Shown here one piece after another: positions 8,566 to 17,839 of a DNA stretch of 64,000 bases. Position 1 is the first letter of the stretch, and every line of letters starts with the position of its first letter. Below the pieces are notes generated by a model. It saw nothing but the letters and a program-made list of their open reading frames with translations. It ran no database searches and was not told where the DNA came from. The stretch is taken from the NCBI GenBank assembly GCA_028289445.1, contig JANQPO010000023.1:1-64000 (forward strand), read 5' to 3'. Source of the stretch: Tepidamorphaceae bacterium (GTDB lineage Bacteria; Pseudomonadota; Alphaproteobacteria; Rhizobiales; JAKSCL01). A program made the position numbers and the translations under genes.

Positions 8566-11500
8566 TTATTCAGCCAGGACCCGCGTGACGGGGAAGGTGA
8601 TGCGTACGGTGGTTCCGTTGCCCGGATCGCTGTCGATGTCGAATTGCGCGCGGTTGGCTTCCGCCATTGCCTTGGTTAGCGGTAGACCGAGCCCGGTTCC
8701 GGTGCGATTGCGGGCGGCGGTCGCGACTTGCCGGAAGGGCTCGAGCGCGGTTTCCAGCTCCGCATCGCTCATTCCGACGCCGGTGTCGCGCAGCGCCACG
8801 ACAACCTCGCCGCGCTCGTTCAGCTTGGTCGTGGCGATGATTTGGCCGCCCGGCGGCGTGAACTTGATGCTGTTCGACAGAACATTGAGGATGATCTGGC
8901 GCAGGCTGCGCGCGTCGGCCACAACCGGCGGTGTCGACGGCGGCAGATTGGTCCGCACAATCAGCCGCTCCCGATTGGCGTCCGGCTGCATGATCGCCAC
9001 GCATTGTTGGATCAGGTCGTTGACCTCGACGCTGGCGAAGTCGAGATCGAGCTTGCCGGCCTCGATCTTCGAGAGGTCCAGGAGGTCGTTGATCAGGCTC
9101 AAAAGGTGATTGCCGCCCTGGTGGATGTCACGGGCATAGGCCTTGTAGCGATCGTTGCTCATCGCGCCGAATTCCTCGTTCATCATGACTTCGGAGAAGC
9201 CGATGATCGAGTTGAGCGGCGTGCGGATTTCATGGCTGATCTTTGCGAGGAACTCAGACTTTTGGGCGCTGGCGTCCTCGGCGCGTTGGCGGGCGCGAAT
9301 GAGTTCGGTTTCGGCGCTCTTGAAATGCGTGATGTCACGCAGGACGGCACAGAACTTCGAGTCGCTCTCCATCGACACCCGGCCGACCGTTACGAAGAGG
9401 GGAATCGCGCCGCCGGTCTTGAACTGGCCGGTCATCTCGCGGCCGTCATTGAGCAAAGATGCAACGCCATTTTGCGCCAGATCGGCCAGATAGTCCTCCG
9501 CTTCGGCGTGGCTGTCGGGTGTGAACAGCGCGGTGAGCGGCTGGCCGGCGATCTCGGCGTTTGCGTAGCCGAAGAGCGATTCGGCGCCGGCGTTCAACCG
9601 ATCGATGGTGCCGTCGGCGTTGATGACCACGATGCCGTCTGTCGCCGTGTCGATGATCGTGTTGAGTTCCTCGATACGCGCGGCGTTGACATCTTCGGTC
9701 GTGTCATCGAGCAGCGTGACCAGATCGTCGTTGATTTTGCCTTGCGCGGCCGCGCTCGGCTCGTGACGGACGGTCGTCGCACCCGTAGCCTGGCGCATCG
9801 ACAAGAGCATGCATGTCTCGCCGCCATAGGGAATGGACTGCAACCGGGCGACTACATCCAGGGTCTGTCCCTTGCTGTCGCGGACTTGAAAGGCCTGCCG
9901 CGCCGGTTCGTCGTCGAATGCTTGGAGACCGGGCACGGGCAGCATCGCGAAGATCGCGTCGAGGCCGCCGGCCTCGCGAAGCTCGCTTAGATCGCGATAG
10001 TCAAGAAGGTCGAAAAAGGCCCGGTTCGCGTAGGCGATATCGTCGCTGCGAAAAATCACCAGGCCGAGTGGGAGACGCTCCAGGAGCGCGGCTTGTTCGG
10101 CCATGGTCACGGCGTTCGGATGGTTTACGACCGTGGCCGGTTGCGAGGACGCCTCGGCATCTTTCTTCTGTCCTTGCGCGTCGTTGGACTCACTCGTGGG
10201 TGCCGGGGGTGTCGTCCGAACGGCTGGAGTGTCGTTTCCAATCGCCGTTTCGATCGTCTCGGCAATGCGGTCGAGTGCCTCGGCGTCTTTCGGTTCAAGC
10301 GCGCGCGGCTTCGGCAGTGTCGGATGGCGCAGTCGGACCACATTGGCCGGGTTTTCGGCGGTCTCCCGGTCCGTCTTTTCTTCGGAGTGGCTTGGCCGAC
10401 CATCTGAAGGCTTCGCGTCGTCCTGCGGCGGATGCGCCGTCTCGGCCAGCTCGTTCAGTACCGCGTCAAGGTCCTCTTCCCGAATGTCATCATCGGATGG
10501 CTCTAGCCCGGCGGCCGTGTCGAGCCGGTCGAAGAACTCATCATCAACCCAATCCGCCTCGTCGAACGGCGCCGGTTCCCATTCGTCATCGTCACTGCTG
10601 CTCGCTGCCGGCTGCGGTAACGTTGATGGGCTGTCGTGTTCGATCAGGCCGACACCGCGATAGCCGGATATCGTTCCCGGCGGGTCGAATGTCGGCACGC
10701 CGGCCAAACGCAAGAGGGCTTCGCCGTCGGCCGTGGGCAGCAATACGACGACGTCGCTGAAGGGTTGCAGGCCGGCAACGATCCCCGAAAGGCTCGCCTG
10801 TCCGGTCAGGTCTCGCGGGTCACACAGCTCTTCCAGATAGTGGCCGATGGGTCCATCCGGCAGCCCGGTCAGGAGCGCTGCGGCATTGTCCGATGTGAAT
10901 ACGATCCGACCCCGCCGATCGGTCTCGAACACGAACCGATCGATGTCGACACCGGCCGAGCCTGAAGCGCTTGATCCAGCCTGGGGCAGGCTCAAGACCC
11001 GGTCGGCGGCTTCGGCCTCTGGAACCGTTTCGCTCATCGCGCCGATGATCAGGAACAGCATGCGGTCGAAGCCGGGAAGCGGATAGGCCGTTCCCTCGAA
11101 GTGTGCGGATCCGATCGACGCCGTCAGCGTGCGCGGCTCCGGCTGGGCGCCCAGCGTGTCGAGCGGATCGGGAAACGCCGTGTCGAAAGCCGCGTCCAGG
11201 AGGGGCTTGGGTCCTTCGATATCAATCGGTTCGCTGTCGGCGTCGTACAGCCCGAAGATCGCCTCGGTCTCTCGCAAAACGGCGAGGAGGTCATCGAGCG
11301 AATAGGCATCCGCCTCCGGTTTGGGGAGCGGCTTCAGGCCGACGACGAAAACAAGCTCGGCGCCATCGACAGTGTCTAGCGTGGTCGCTTGGGCCTGAAG
11401 GGCGCCGGCCACAAGGTGCGAGTTGAGACGCAATGCCAGCAAGGGCGAGACGGTGGCCCGGTTCAAAACCTGAAGGGCGAGCGCGCCGCCTGGCATCGGC

Positions 11501-11670
11501 GCGAAGCGGGCGGCGGCCGCTGTGCCCAAAAGGCGTGCACCCGCACGGTTGGTATAGACGATGTCTTTGGTCTCGGCGTTCAAAAGCCATGTGGGCCGCG
11601 GGTCGGCGAGCGACGCGCGAACGGGTTGCAGGGCTAAAAGTGCCAACAGCGAGTCTGTCGCTGGATCCAT
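8566..11670 (-). CDS. pdhS: PdhS/PleC-type PAS-domain sensor histidine kinase
   Basis: Cytoplasmic-looking histidine kinase of 1034 residues, the size of Brucella PdhS. No membrane segment is evident. A divergent N-terminal PAS-like half is followed by an acidic, low-complexity linker (about 350-510), a PAS domain (about 530-640), a second PAS domain (about 665-785), a HisKA domain with SHEIRTPLNSIIGFSEVM (about 805), and HATPase_c with N, G1 and GTGLGLPLTKAM boxes. The ending FPVTRVLAE is typical of the PleC/DivJ/PdhS group that acts on DivK and, through it, CtrA. Paralogue assignment within this group is inferred. Confidence 0.8.
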   Translation of the reverse strand: MDPATDSLLALLALQPVRASLADPRPTWLLNAETKDIVYTNRAGARLLGTAAAARFAPMPGGALALQVLNRATVSPLLALRLNSHLVAGALQAQATTLDTVDGAELVFVVGLKPLPKPEADAYSLDDLLAVLRETEAIFGLYDADSEPIDIEGPKPLLDAAFDTAFPDPLDTLGAQPEPRTLTASIGSAHFEGTAYPLPGFDRMLFLIIGAMSETVPEAEAADRVLSLPQAGSSASGSAGVDIDRFVFETDRRGRIVFTSDNAAALLTGLPDGPIGHYLEELCDPRDLTGQASLSGIVAGLQPFSDVVVLLPTADGEALLRLAGVPTFDPPGTISGYRGVGLIEHDSPSTLPQPAASSSDDDEWEPAPFDEADWVDDEFFDRLDTAAGLEPSDDDIREEDLDAVLNELAETAHPPQDDAKPSDGRPSHSEEKTDRETAENPANVVRLRHPTLPKPRALEPKDAEALDRIAETIETAIGNDTPAVRTTPPAPTSESNDAQGQKKDAEASSQPATVVNHPNAVTMAEQAALLERLPLGLVIFRSDDIAYANRAFFDLLDYRDLSELREAGGLDAIFAMLPVPGLQAFDDEPARQAFQVRDSKGQTLDVVARLQSIPYGGETCMLLSMRQATGATTVRHEPSAAAQGKINDDLVTLLDDTTEDVNAARIEELNTIIDTATDGIVVINADGTIDRLNAGAESLFGYANAEIAGQPLTALFTPDSHAEAEDYLADLAQNGVASLLNDGREMTGQFKTGGAIPLFVTVGRVSMESDSKFCAVLRDITHFKSAETELIRARQRAEDASAQKSEFLAKISHEIRTPLNSIIGFSEVMMNEEFGAMSNDRYKAYARDIHQGGNHLLSLINDLLDLSKIEAGKLDLDFASVEVNDLIQQCVAIMQPDANRERLIVRTNLPPSTPPVVADARSLRQIILNVLSNSIKFTPPGGQIIATTKLNERGEVVVALRDTGVGMSDAELETALEPFRQVATAARNRTGTGLGLPLTKAMAEANRAQFDIDSDPGNGTTVRITFPVTRVLAE

Positions 11671-11916
11671 TGCAGGTTCCCGTTCTTGTCGGCGCCGACC
11701 GTCCGCTCAGCGCCATTCTTATTGCCCCGATTCGACACTTAAAGGCTTCTGTCGGTTGCGTCCACAAGCCGGCCACGTGACCGCTGGAAACTTCTTGTTA
11801 ATCTTAAAATCGATCGTCGATCGGGACAATCGCGGACGGAGCCGTGCGGGCACGCCATGACGCGCAACGACAATTGTGCTATCGAAAAAGCCACACAGTG
11901 AGGGAGGAGCGTGTTG

Positions 11917-12300
11917 ATGAGCGGCAAAGACACACAGTTTGAAATCCCCGAGCAAATTCGCGATTTCGCTGACAAGAGTATCGATCATGCGCGCAAGGCG
12001 TTTGACGACTATGTGCGCCAGTCGCGCCAGGCGATCGCGGGTTTCGAGGAGCAAGCGGAAAAGATGAAATCCGACTCCAAGGACGTGCAGGAGCGCATCC
12101 TCGATCAGGCCGAGGAAAACGTCGCCGCGGCCATGGATTACGCTAGGCAGATGGTCAACGCCGGCTCGTCCGCCGATCTTGTCGAAATTCAGCGCAGTTT
12201 TCTTGAGCAGCAGATGAAAGCGCTGACAGAGCAGTCCAAGGATATGGCCGAGGCAGCGCAGGCCGCCATGGCGGCAATGACCAAACCGCCCGAAAAATAG
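11917..12300 (+). CDS. phasin family protein
   Basis: Small amphipathic protein, 127 residues from ATG 11917, which has AGGGAGGAG seven bases upstream; a GTG two codons earlier is less well placed. It contains the phasin pattern IPEQIRDFADKSIDHARKAFDDY and a long charged helix ending with many Ala/Met. Phasins coat polyhydroxyalkanoate granules and limit coalescence. A second phasin gene follows about 230 bases later, but with its own promoter. Confidence 0.85.
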   Translation: MSGKDTQFEIPEQIRDFADKSIDHARKAFDDYVRQSRQAIAGFEEQAEKMKSDSKDVQERILDQAEENVAAAMDYARQMVNAGSSADLVEIQRSFLEQQMKALTEQSKDMAEAAQAAMAAMTKPPEK

Positions 12301-12415
12301 CGCCATTCGTCGATTTCGATTGACGCCATGATACGCATTTCGCACATGCGTTAGCTGCTTTGAAAGCCTAATATCGCTTACATAACAGAAGGTTGAGCCT
12401 CTCGATCGGGAAAAT

Positions 12416-12453
12416 TATTGTGCATCGCAATATTTTTGTTGCAATGCACAATA
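12416..12453 (+). promoter_or_regulatory. palindromic operator candidate upstream of the second phasin gene
   Basis: Arms 12416-12430 (TATTGTGCATCGCAA) and 12439-12453 (TTGCAATGCACAATA) are reverse complements except at one position, around an 8-base AT-rich centre. The core is rich in TGC/GCA, as reported for binding sites of the PHA-responsive repressor PhaR. The right arm contains the likely -35 box, so a bound protein would block the promoter. Assignment to PhaR is inference. Confidence 0.6.
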
Positions 12454-12467
12454 AATGCGCCTATATA
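12439..12467 (+). promoter_or_regulatory. sigma70-type promoter for the second phasin gene
   Basis: TTGCAA at 12439-12444 and TATATA at 12462-12467 are separated by 17 bases, a good housekeeping promoter layout. The -35 element lies inside the right arm of the palindrome at 12416-12453. The start codon is about 65 bases downstream. Confidence 0.55.
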
Positions 12468-12531
12468 CGGTCCGACGGCAAATCATATCGGGCCGCCGCC
12501 CAACACACACTCGACGATGAGGATCAAGATT

Positions 12532-12999
12532 ATGACTGCAAAAGCCAAAGCCGCTGCGCCTGCCGCCCCGAAAATCGAAGACGTCATGGCGATGTCGATC
12601 GAAGTTCCGACCGCTGTCCGCGAGTTCGCGGAAAAGGGTCTGGAGCAGGCCAAGGACAACTATGCCAAGATGAAGGCCGCAGCCGAGGAAGCCACCGACG
12701 CTGTCGAAGATACCTTCTCCACCGCCTCCAAGGGCGTTGCCGACTTCAACCTGCGCGCCATCGACATGGCCAAGGACAACGCCAATGCCGGTTTCGACTT
12801 CTTCAAGTCGCTGGTTGGCGTGAAGACGGTTTCGGAGGCCATCGAGCTGCAGACCAACTTCGCTCGCGGTCAGTATGAGAACAGTGTCTCGCAGGCCAAA
12901 GAGCTGACCGAATTCGCTGGCGATGTCGCCAAGAAGTCGGTGAAGCCGGTCGCGGACAACGTCCAGAAGGCCTTCAAGGACTTCAAGCTTCCCGCCTGA
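12532..12999 (+). CDS. phasin family protein
   Basis: Phasin of 155 residues from ATG 12532, chosen because GAGGA lies eight bases upstream and the upstream in-frame codons run through the promoter. After a short Ala/Lys-rich N terminus come the phasin repeats: VREFAEKGLEQAKDNYAKMK, a helical region with DNANAGFDFFKSLVGVKT, and ELQTNFARGQYENSVSQAKE, the classical Phasin_2 pattern. Ends PVADNVQKAFKDFKLPA. Expected on the surface of polyhydroxyalkanoate granules. Followed by a strong terminator. Confidence 0.93.
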   Translation: MTAKAKAAAPAAPKIEDVMAMSIEVPTAVREFAEKGLEQAKDNYAKMKAAAEEATDAVEDTFSTASKGVADFNLRAIDMAKDNANAGFDFFKSLVGVKTVSEAIELQTNFARGQYENSVSQAKELTEFAGDVAKKSVKPVADNVQKAFKDFKLPA

Positions 13000-13058
13000 A
13001 GCTTGACCGAGTGTCCTGTACCGCGCGCGTTTTAAGCGCACAGTAACGCGTCAGTTCT

Positions 13059-13087
13059 AAAAGCCCGGGCCCTGGCCCGGGCTTTTT
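13059..13087 (+). terminator. intrinsic terminator after the phasin gene
   Basis: A 13-base perfect stem, AAAAGCCCGGGCC at 13059-13071 and GGCCCGGGCTTTT at 13074-13086, closes a 2-base loop and runs into T residues. This is a textbook rho-independent terminator, 60 bases after the phasin stop codon and before tRNA-His. Confidence 0.92.
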
Positions 13088-13175
13088 ACGTTTGCACCTC
13101 CAAAATCGTGTCGGCTGGGCCCTGCGATCTTGCATTGGCGACGCGTTCGCCATAGCTTCCGGCCACGCCCTTTGT

Positions 13176-13252
13176 GCCGCCTTAGCTCAGTTGGTTAGAG
13201 CGCTAGATTGTGGATCTAGAGGTCCCCCGTTCAATTCGGGGAGGCGGTACCA
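13176..13252 (+). tRNA. tRNA-His (GTG)
   Basis: 77-base cloverleaf with encoded CCA. D arm GCTCAGTTGGTTAGAGC, anticodon stem CTAGA/TCTAG around loop TTGTGGA (anticodon GTG), T arm CCCCG-TTCAATT-CGGGG. The acceptor pairs GCCGCCT with AGGCGGT, leaving a G1:U72 wobble and A73. The base before G1 is T, so the extra G-1 typical of histidine tRNAs is not encoded. This is the divergent form known from a clade of alphaproteobacteria with an unusual HisRS. Confidence 0.95.
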
Positions 13253-13271
13253 TCTTCCGGATCAGTCCTGA

Positions 13272-13928
13272 ATGCGCACAGCCCTTGTCACCGGTGGAAA
13301 CCGAGGTATCGGTCTGGCGATTGCCGCCGGACTGGTAGCGCAAGGGATCAGGACGATCATTGGCGCCCGTGACCTGACGAATGGCCGGACCGTTGCCCAG
13401 CAAATCGGTGCTGAGGCCGTCCGCCTCGATCTTCAGGACAAGGCATCGCTCGCTGCGGCGATGGATGCGGCCGGTTCGGTCGACATTCTCATCAACAATG
13501 CCGGCGTTCTCTTCGACGGATCGATGCTTGCCGATCCCGAGCACTATCGCGCATCGATGGATGTCATGGTCGACGGTCCCTACCATTTAATCCGCCTCGC
13601 TGAGCCGCACATGCGAAGCCAGAACTGGGGCCGCATCGTCAACGTGTCTTCAGGCTGGGGCAGCTTCGCAGAGGGCCTTGCGGGACCCAATGCGTATGGT
13701 GTTGCCAAGGCGGCGCTCAACGCGCTGACAAAAGCTCTGGTTCGGGACCTGCCGCCTGGTGTCAAAATCAACGCTATGTGTCCCGGCTGGGTGCGGACGC
13801 GCATGGGCGGTGCAAGCGCTACGCGCTCTCCCGAGGAAGGCGCCGACACCGTGCTGTGGCTGGCGACGCTTCCCGACGATGGCCCCACCGGCGGCTTCTT
13901 CCGCGACCGCAAACCGATCGCCTGGTAA
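13272..13928 (+). CDS. SDR family NAD(P)-dependent oxidoreductase
   Basis: Classical short-chain dehydrogenase/reductase, 218 residues. The N-terminal cofactor motif is TGGNRGIGLAIA, the structural NNAG motif is in ILINNAGVLFDGS, and the catalytic Ser and YxxxK occur in NVSSGWGSF and NAYGVAKAALN. The C terminus has CPGWVRTRMGG as in family members related to carbonyl reductase. It begins 19 bases after the tRNA-His CCA with no clear ribosome site. The substrate is unknown. Confidence 0.9.
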   Translation: MRTALVTGGNRGIGLAIAAGLVAQGIRTIIGARDLTNGRTVAQQIGAEAVRLDLQDKASLAAAMDAAGSVDILINNAGVLFDGSMLADPEHYRASMDVMVDGPYHLIRLAEPHMRSQNWGRIVNVSSGWGSFAEGLAGPNAYGVAKAALNALTKALVRDLPPGVKINAMCPGWVRTRMGGASATRSPEEGADTVLWLATLPDDGPTGGFFRDRKPIAW

Positions 13929-14009
13929 CGAATCCGTCGATCCGCCCTTGACGCGCCGGCTGTGGCGCCGATGATGATCGAACGACACCGACGCGGGGAG
14001 GGCGGTCGC

Positions 14010-14738
14010 ATGATGACCCTATTCGATATCATCGAGCAGGCACAAAACGGCGCGGCGAAGACCAATCTCGCCAGTCAATTCGGATTATCGCAGGCCCAGA
14101 CCGAGAAGGCGCTGGAAGCGCTCATGCCGGCTTTTTCCGCAAGCCTGAAACAAAACACGCGCAACATGGATGGACTGGCATCGTTCATGAACGCGCTCAG
14201 TTCGGGCAACCACGCCCAATACTACGAAGACGCCATGGCGGCGTTCACCGGCGGGCGTGACGAGGGCAATGCGATCCTTGGTCATATGTTCGGGTCCAAG
14301 GAGGTCAGCCGCGCCGTTGCGGCACAAGCAGCACAAGCGACCGGCCTTGGCCAGGACATCCTGAAACAGATGCTGCCGGTCATTGCGTCCATGGTCATGG
14401 GCGGGTTGTTCAAGCAATCGACGTCGGGCGCATCGTCGGCCGGCGGTTCCGGCAATATCGTCGCCGACATGATGGAACAGTTTATGCGCGGCAGCATGGG
14501 CGCGGCCGAGGGCTCAAGGGGTGGGTCCGGCAATCCGTGGGCGGACATGCTGACCGACATGATGGGCGGTATGCTTGGCGGTTCGTCGTCGCAGGCGTCA
14601 TCCAGTGCCAACCCGCCGCGCGGCGAAGATGTGTTCGGCCCCATGTTCGACGCCGGTCGCGAGATTCAGGACGGCTACAGTCGCGGCATGGACCGGCTGA
14701 TCGCCGGCTATCTGAAGGGCATGGACCGATCGGCCTGA
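14010..14738 (+). CDS. DUF937 domain-containing protein
   Basis: 242 residues from ATG 14010, which has GGGGAGGG eight bases upstream; a longer in-frame start at 13962 has no such site. The N-terminal domain (MTLFDIIEQAQNG...NLASQFGLSQAQTEKALEAL) and the later GHMFGSKEVSRAV...LPVIASMVMGGL are the DUF937 pattern. The C-terminal half is rich in Gly, Ser and Met (FMRGSMG, DMMGGMLGGSSS) and probably flexible. The family has no established function. Confidence 0.88.
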   Translation: MMTLFDIIEQAQNGAAKTNLASQFGLSQAQTEKALEALMPAFSASLKQNTRNMDGLASFMNALSSGNHAQYYEDAMAAFTGGRDEGNAILGHMFGSKEVSRAVAAQAAQATGLGQDILKQMLPVIASMVMGGLFKQSTSGASSAGGSGNIVADMMEQFMRGSMGAAEGSRGGSGNPWADMLTDMMGGMLGGSSSQASSSANPPRGEDVFGPMFDAGREIQDGYSRGMDRLIAGYLKGMDRSA

Positions 14739-14779
14739 GTCAGCGGGACTGATCGATAGAGGGAATGCGGGGGATGAAC

Positions 14780-15346
14780 ATGCGAGGTTTGCGGCTGATT
14801 CTGGTGTCCTTGGTCGCGATACCGCTGACCGGGTGCGTTGAGGTCGCGCTGAACGCGGCGACCTTCGCCTATAAGCAGGGCGATCGACCGACGCTGAGGC
14901 CCCTGGCCGAAGCCGGCGATCCCGACGCGCAGACCGGGTTGGGTCAGACGTATTGCTGCTTCGGGCCAGGTTTTTCGGTCTGGGAAGCAACGAAGTGGTT
15001 CTGTAAGGCAGCGCGCCAGGGTCATGGTCCCGCTTACTATGAATTGGGCCGCGTTTACTCCGGAGATGTGGTCCGTTCGATTTCGCCGTCAGCGCATGTG
15101 GTTGGACGGGCGACGGCACGCCGCAGCGAGGCTCTATCGCTCGCTTATTTCGACGCCGCCGCCGCACAGGGCATCCCCAATGCCAAGACGCGCGCCGATG
15201 CCGTTAGGAAGAAGCTGAACGATGAAGAATTGGCCTTGGCGCGTCAATATTCGGCGAATCCGTCGGGCGCGCCGTGCCGATTCAGCCAGGTGTTCCCGGA
15301 TGTGAAACCTGGATTCCGTCCGGCAGGGTTGCCCAAGAGCGAATAA
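14780..15346 (+). CDS. Sel1-like repeat lipoprotein
   Basis: Predicted lipoprotein. From ATG 14780 (GGGGG six bases upstream; in-frame ATGs at 14765 and 14774 are possible) the protein has 188 residues. It starts with a short signal peptide and lipobox LTGC, Cys at about residue 19. The body has Sel1/TPR-like repeats: LRPLAEAGDPDAQTGLGQTY, WFCKAARQGHGPAYYELGRVY and LAYFDAAAAQGIPNAKTRAD. Such repeats bind partner proteins. Likely anchored in the envelope; partner unknown. The end is 1 base from the convergent next gene. Confidence 0.82.
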   Translation: MRGLRLILVSLVAIPLTGCVEVALNAATFAYKQGDRPTLRPLAEAGDPDAQTGLGQTYCCFGPGFSVWEATKWFCKAARQGHGPAYYELGRVYSGDVVRSISPSAHVVGRATARRSEALSLAYFDAAAAQGIPNAKTRADAVRKKLNDEELALARQYSANPSGAPCRFSQVFPDVKPGFRPAGLPKSE

Positions 15347-15347
15347 C

Positions 15348-15983
15348 TCAGCAGCCGGCCTCCGCACTCGGATGCCAAGCCGGGCGATATCCGGCCGATA
15401 GAACCTCCAGCATAGCGGGCGGGGTCAGCAGGCGAGCGTGTTGAGGACGCGGGCCGATTCCGTAGCCAGTGGGCGACCACCAAAGCGCCTCGCCATTTCG
15501 CATCGCGAACATGCGCCCGTCACCTGTTTGCGCCATGGCGCCGTCAGGGCAGGCATCGATGGCGGTCAATGTGTTTTGCGGCGCGGTTCGCTCGCTGTGA
15601 AGGACCGCGTCCATCGCGTCGGCCTTTGGCGGCTCCGACAGGTCGAAGGCAACAGCCCAGGCGTCGGCGAAAGTGCGGGCATCGGCTCGGCGGCATTCGA
15701 AACAGGGGCGATGCCCGGCGGTAAGCGCCGTCACCTCGTCGAGGAAGAACAGTTCCGTATAGCCGGGGCCCATCACCGTGCGATGGCGCTCGCGAAACTC
15801 CAAGACGCAGCAGATCCAGCGCCTCGACGCCCAGCGCCTGCTTGGCAGCAAAGCGTATGACGCCGGGTCGTGGATCCGGCCGCCGCGATTGCCCATGAGG
15901 AGGCCGCGCGCCGGATCGCTGATAATTGTCCCGTCCGGCCGAACACGGTTTTGCAGGGGTGAAGGTCTCGCTCGCGGTGCCAT
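15348..15983 (-). CDS. conserved protein of unknown function with a CxxC motif
   Basis: 211 residues. I recognise it as a conserved bacterial protein but know no function. Conserved-looking blocks are an N-terminal PLQNRVRPDG, LMGNRGGRIHD, RRWASRRWICCVLEF, the central TELFFLDEVTALTAGHRPCF with CFECRRADA after it, and a C-terminal WWSPTGYG. The HRPCFECRR block could hold a metal ion. It is transcribed away from the pca genes and ends one base from the Sel1 lipoprotein. Confidence 0.82.
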   Translation of the reverse strand: MAPRARPSPLQNRVRPDGTIISDPARGLLMGNRGGRIHDPASYALLPSRRWASRRWICCVLEFRERHRTVMGPGYTELFFLDEVTALTAGHRPCFECRRADARTFADAWAVAFDLSEPPKADAMDAVLHSERTAPQNTLTAIDACPDGAMAQTGDGRMFAMRNGEALWWSPTGYGIGPRPQHARLLTPPAMLEVLSAGYRPAWHPSAEAGC

Positions 15984-16076
15984 TGGCGCGCTATTCGGAT
16001 TTCGCTATGGATAGAAAGATCACTTTATCCCTAGCGGCTGCGATCGGCCACTGTGACTGAATCCTGGGAGGTGTCG

Positions 16077-16472
16077 TTGGGCGAGCGTTACGATCAAGGC
16101 ATGACGACCCGCCGAACGGTGCTCGGCGAAGCCCATGTCGAGCGCGCCGAGGCGGCGAAGACCGACTTCGACGCGCCCTTCCAGGCGCTGATCACCGAAG
16201 CGGCGTGGGGGCACCTTTGGTCAGGCGATACGCTGACAAAACGAGAGCGGTCGATCGTTACGGTGGCGCTTCTGGCCGCGCTTGGCCGTTCGGATGAGCT
16301 GGCGTTGCATATTCGCGCAACGGCCAACACCGGCGCCTCGCCGGAAGACGTCCGCGAGGCGCTGATGCATGCAGCGATCTACGCCGGTGTTCCAGCCGCC
16401 AATCACGCGTTCAAGATTGCCAAGGCGACCTATGCCGAGATGGGTATCGACCCATCGGGCGGGGGCGATTGA
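16077..16472 (+). CDS. pcaC: 4-carboxymuconolactone decarboxylase
   Basis: Converts 4-carboxymuconolactone to 3-oxoadipate enol-lactone in the protocatechuate branch. The family normally begins just before RYDxGM, which here means TTG 16077 (GERYDQGMTTRRTVLGEAHVER), with GGGAGG five bases upstream; GTG 16053 would add eight residues. 131 residues. The CMD-family region TLTKRERSIVTVALLAAL and the helix LHIRATANTGASPEDVREAL are present. The stop is directly followed by pcaH. First gene of the pcaCHGIJ(F)B unit. Confidence 0.93.
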   Translation: MGERYDQGMTTRRTVLGEAHVERAEAAKTDFDAPFQALITEAAWGHLWSGDTLTKRERSIVTVALLAALGRSDELALHIRATANTGASPEDVREALMHAAIYAGVPAANHAFKIAKATYAEMGIDPSGGGD

Positions 16473-17212
<740 letters not shown>

Positions 17213-17213
<1 letters not shown>

Positions 17214-17830
17214 TGCCGCAAGCGCTGAACCTTATGAAGGAAAGCCCATCGCAAACGGCTGGACCCTATGTCCATATCGGTTGCACGCCGAATCTCATGG
17301 GAATCGGCGGCATCTACGACACCGATCTTGGCTCTGGGCCGCTTTACGGCGAGAAGGCCAAGGGCGAGCGGATCACCGTGGCGGGCAAGATCATCGACGG
17401 ATCCGGCACGCCGCTGAAGGACGCGCTGATCGAGATCTGGCAGGCAGATGCGGCAGGCCTTTACAACAGCCCGTCGGAGACAAGGGGTAGCGCCGACCCA
17501 GCGTTCTCCGGCTGGGCGCGCTGCGCGACCGATCTGGAAACCGGGCAATACACGTTCCGGACCATCAAGCCCGGCCGGGTGCCGTTTCCCGATGGCCGGC
17601 CCCAGGCCCCGCACATCACATTTTGGATCGTCGCGCGTGGCATCAATATCGGTCTTCACACGCGTCTTTACTTCGGTGACGAAGAGGCCGCCAATGCCGA
17701 AGATCCTGTGCTTGCGCGGATCGAGCACAAGGTGCGCGTGCCGACATTGATCGCTCACCGTGACGGCGACACCTACACGTTCGACGTCCACCTTCAGGGC
17801 GAACACGAGACCGTCTTTTTCGATATCTGA
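17213..17830 (+). CDS. pcaG: protocatechuate 3,4-dioxygenase alpha subunit
   Basis: Partner of PcaH, 205 residues from ATG 17213, whose A is the last base of the pcaH TGA. Typical N terminus SPSQTAGPYVHIGCTPNLMG. The sandwich domain with ALIEIWQADAAGLYNS and RTIKPGRVPFPDGRPQAPHI follows. As expected for the alpha subunit, the ligand set seen in PcaH is not kept (the second Tyr is replaced by Val in PGRVPF). The two subunits together form the active site. Confidence 0.97.
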
Positions 17831-17839
17831 TCCGAGCGC

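Noticed and set aside
8728..9990. 420-codon plus-strand ORF inside the kinase gene
   Set aside because: Opposes the clearly real PdhS-type kinase with its HisKA and HATPase motifs.
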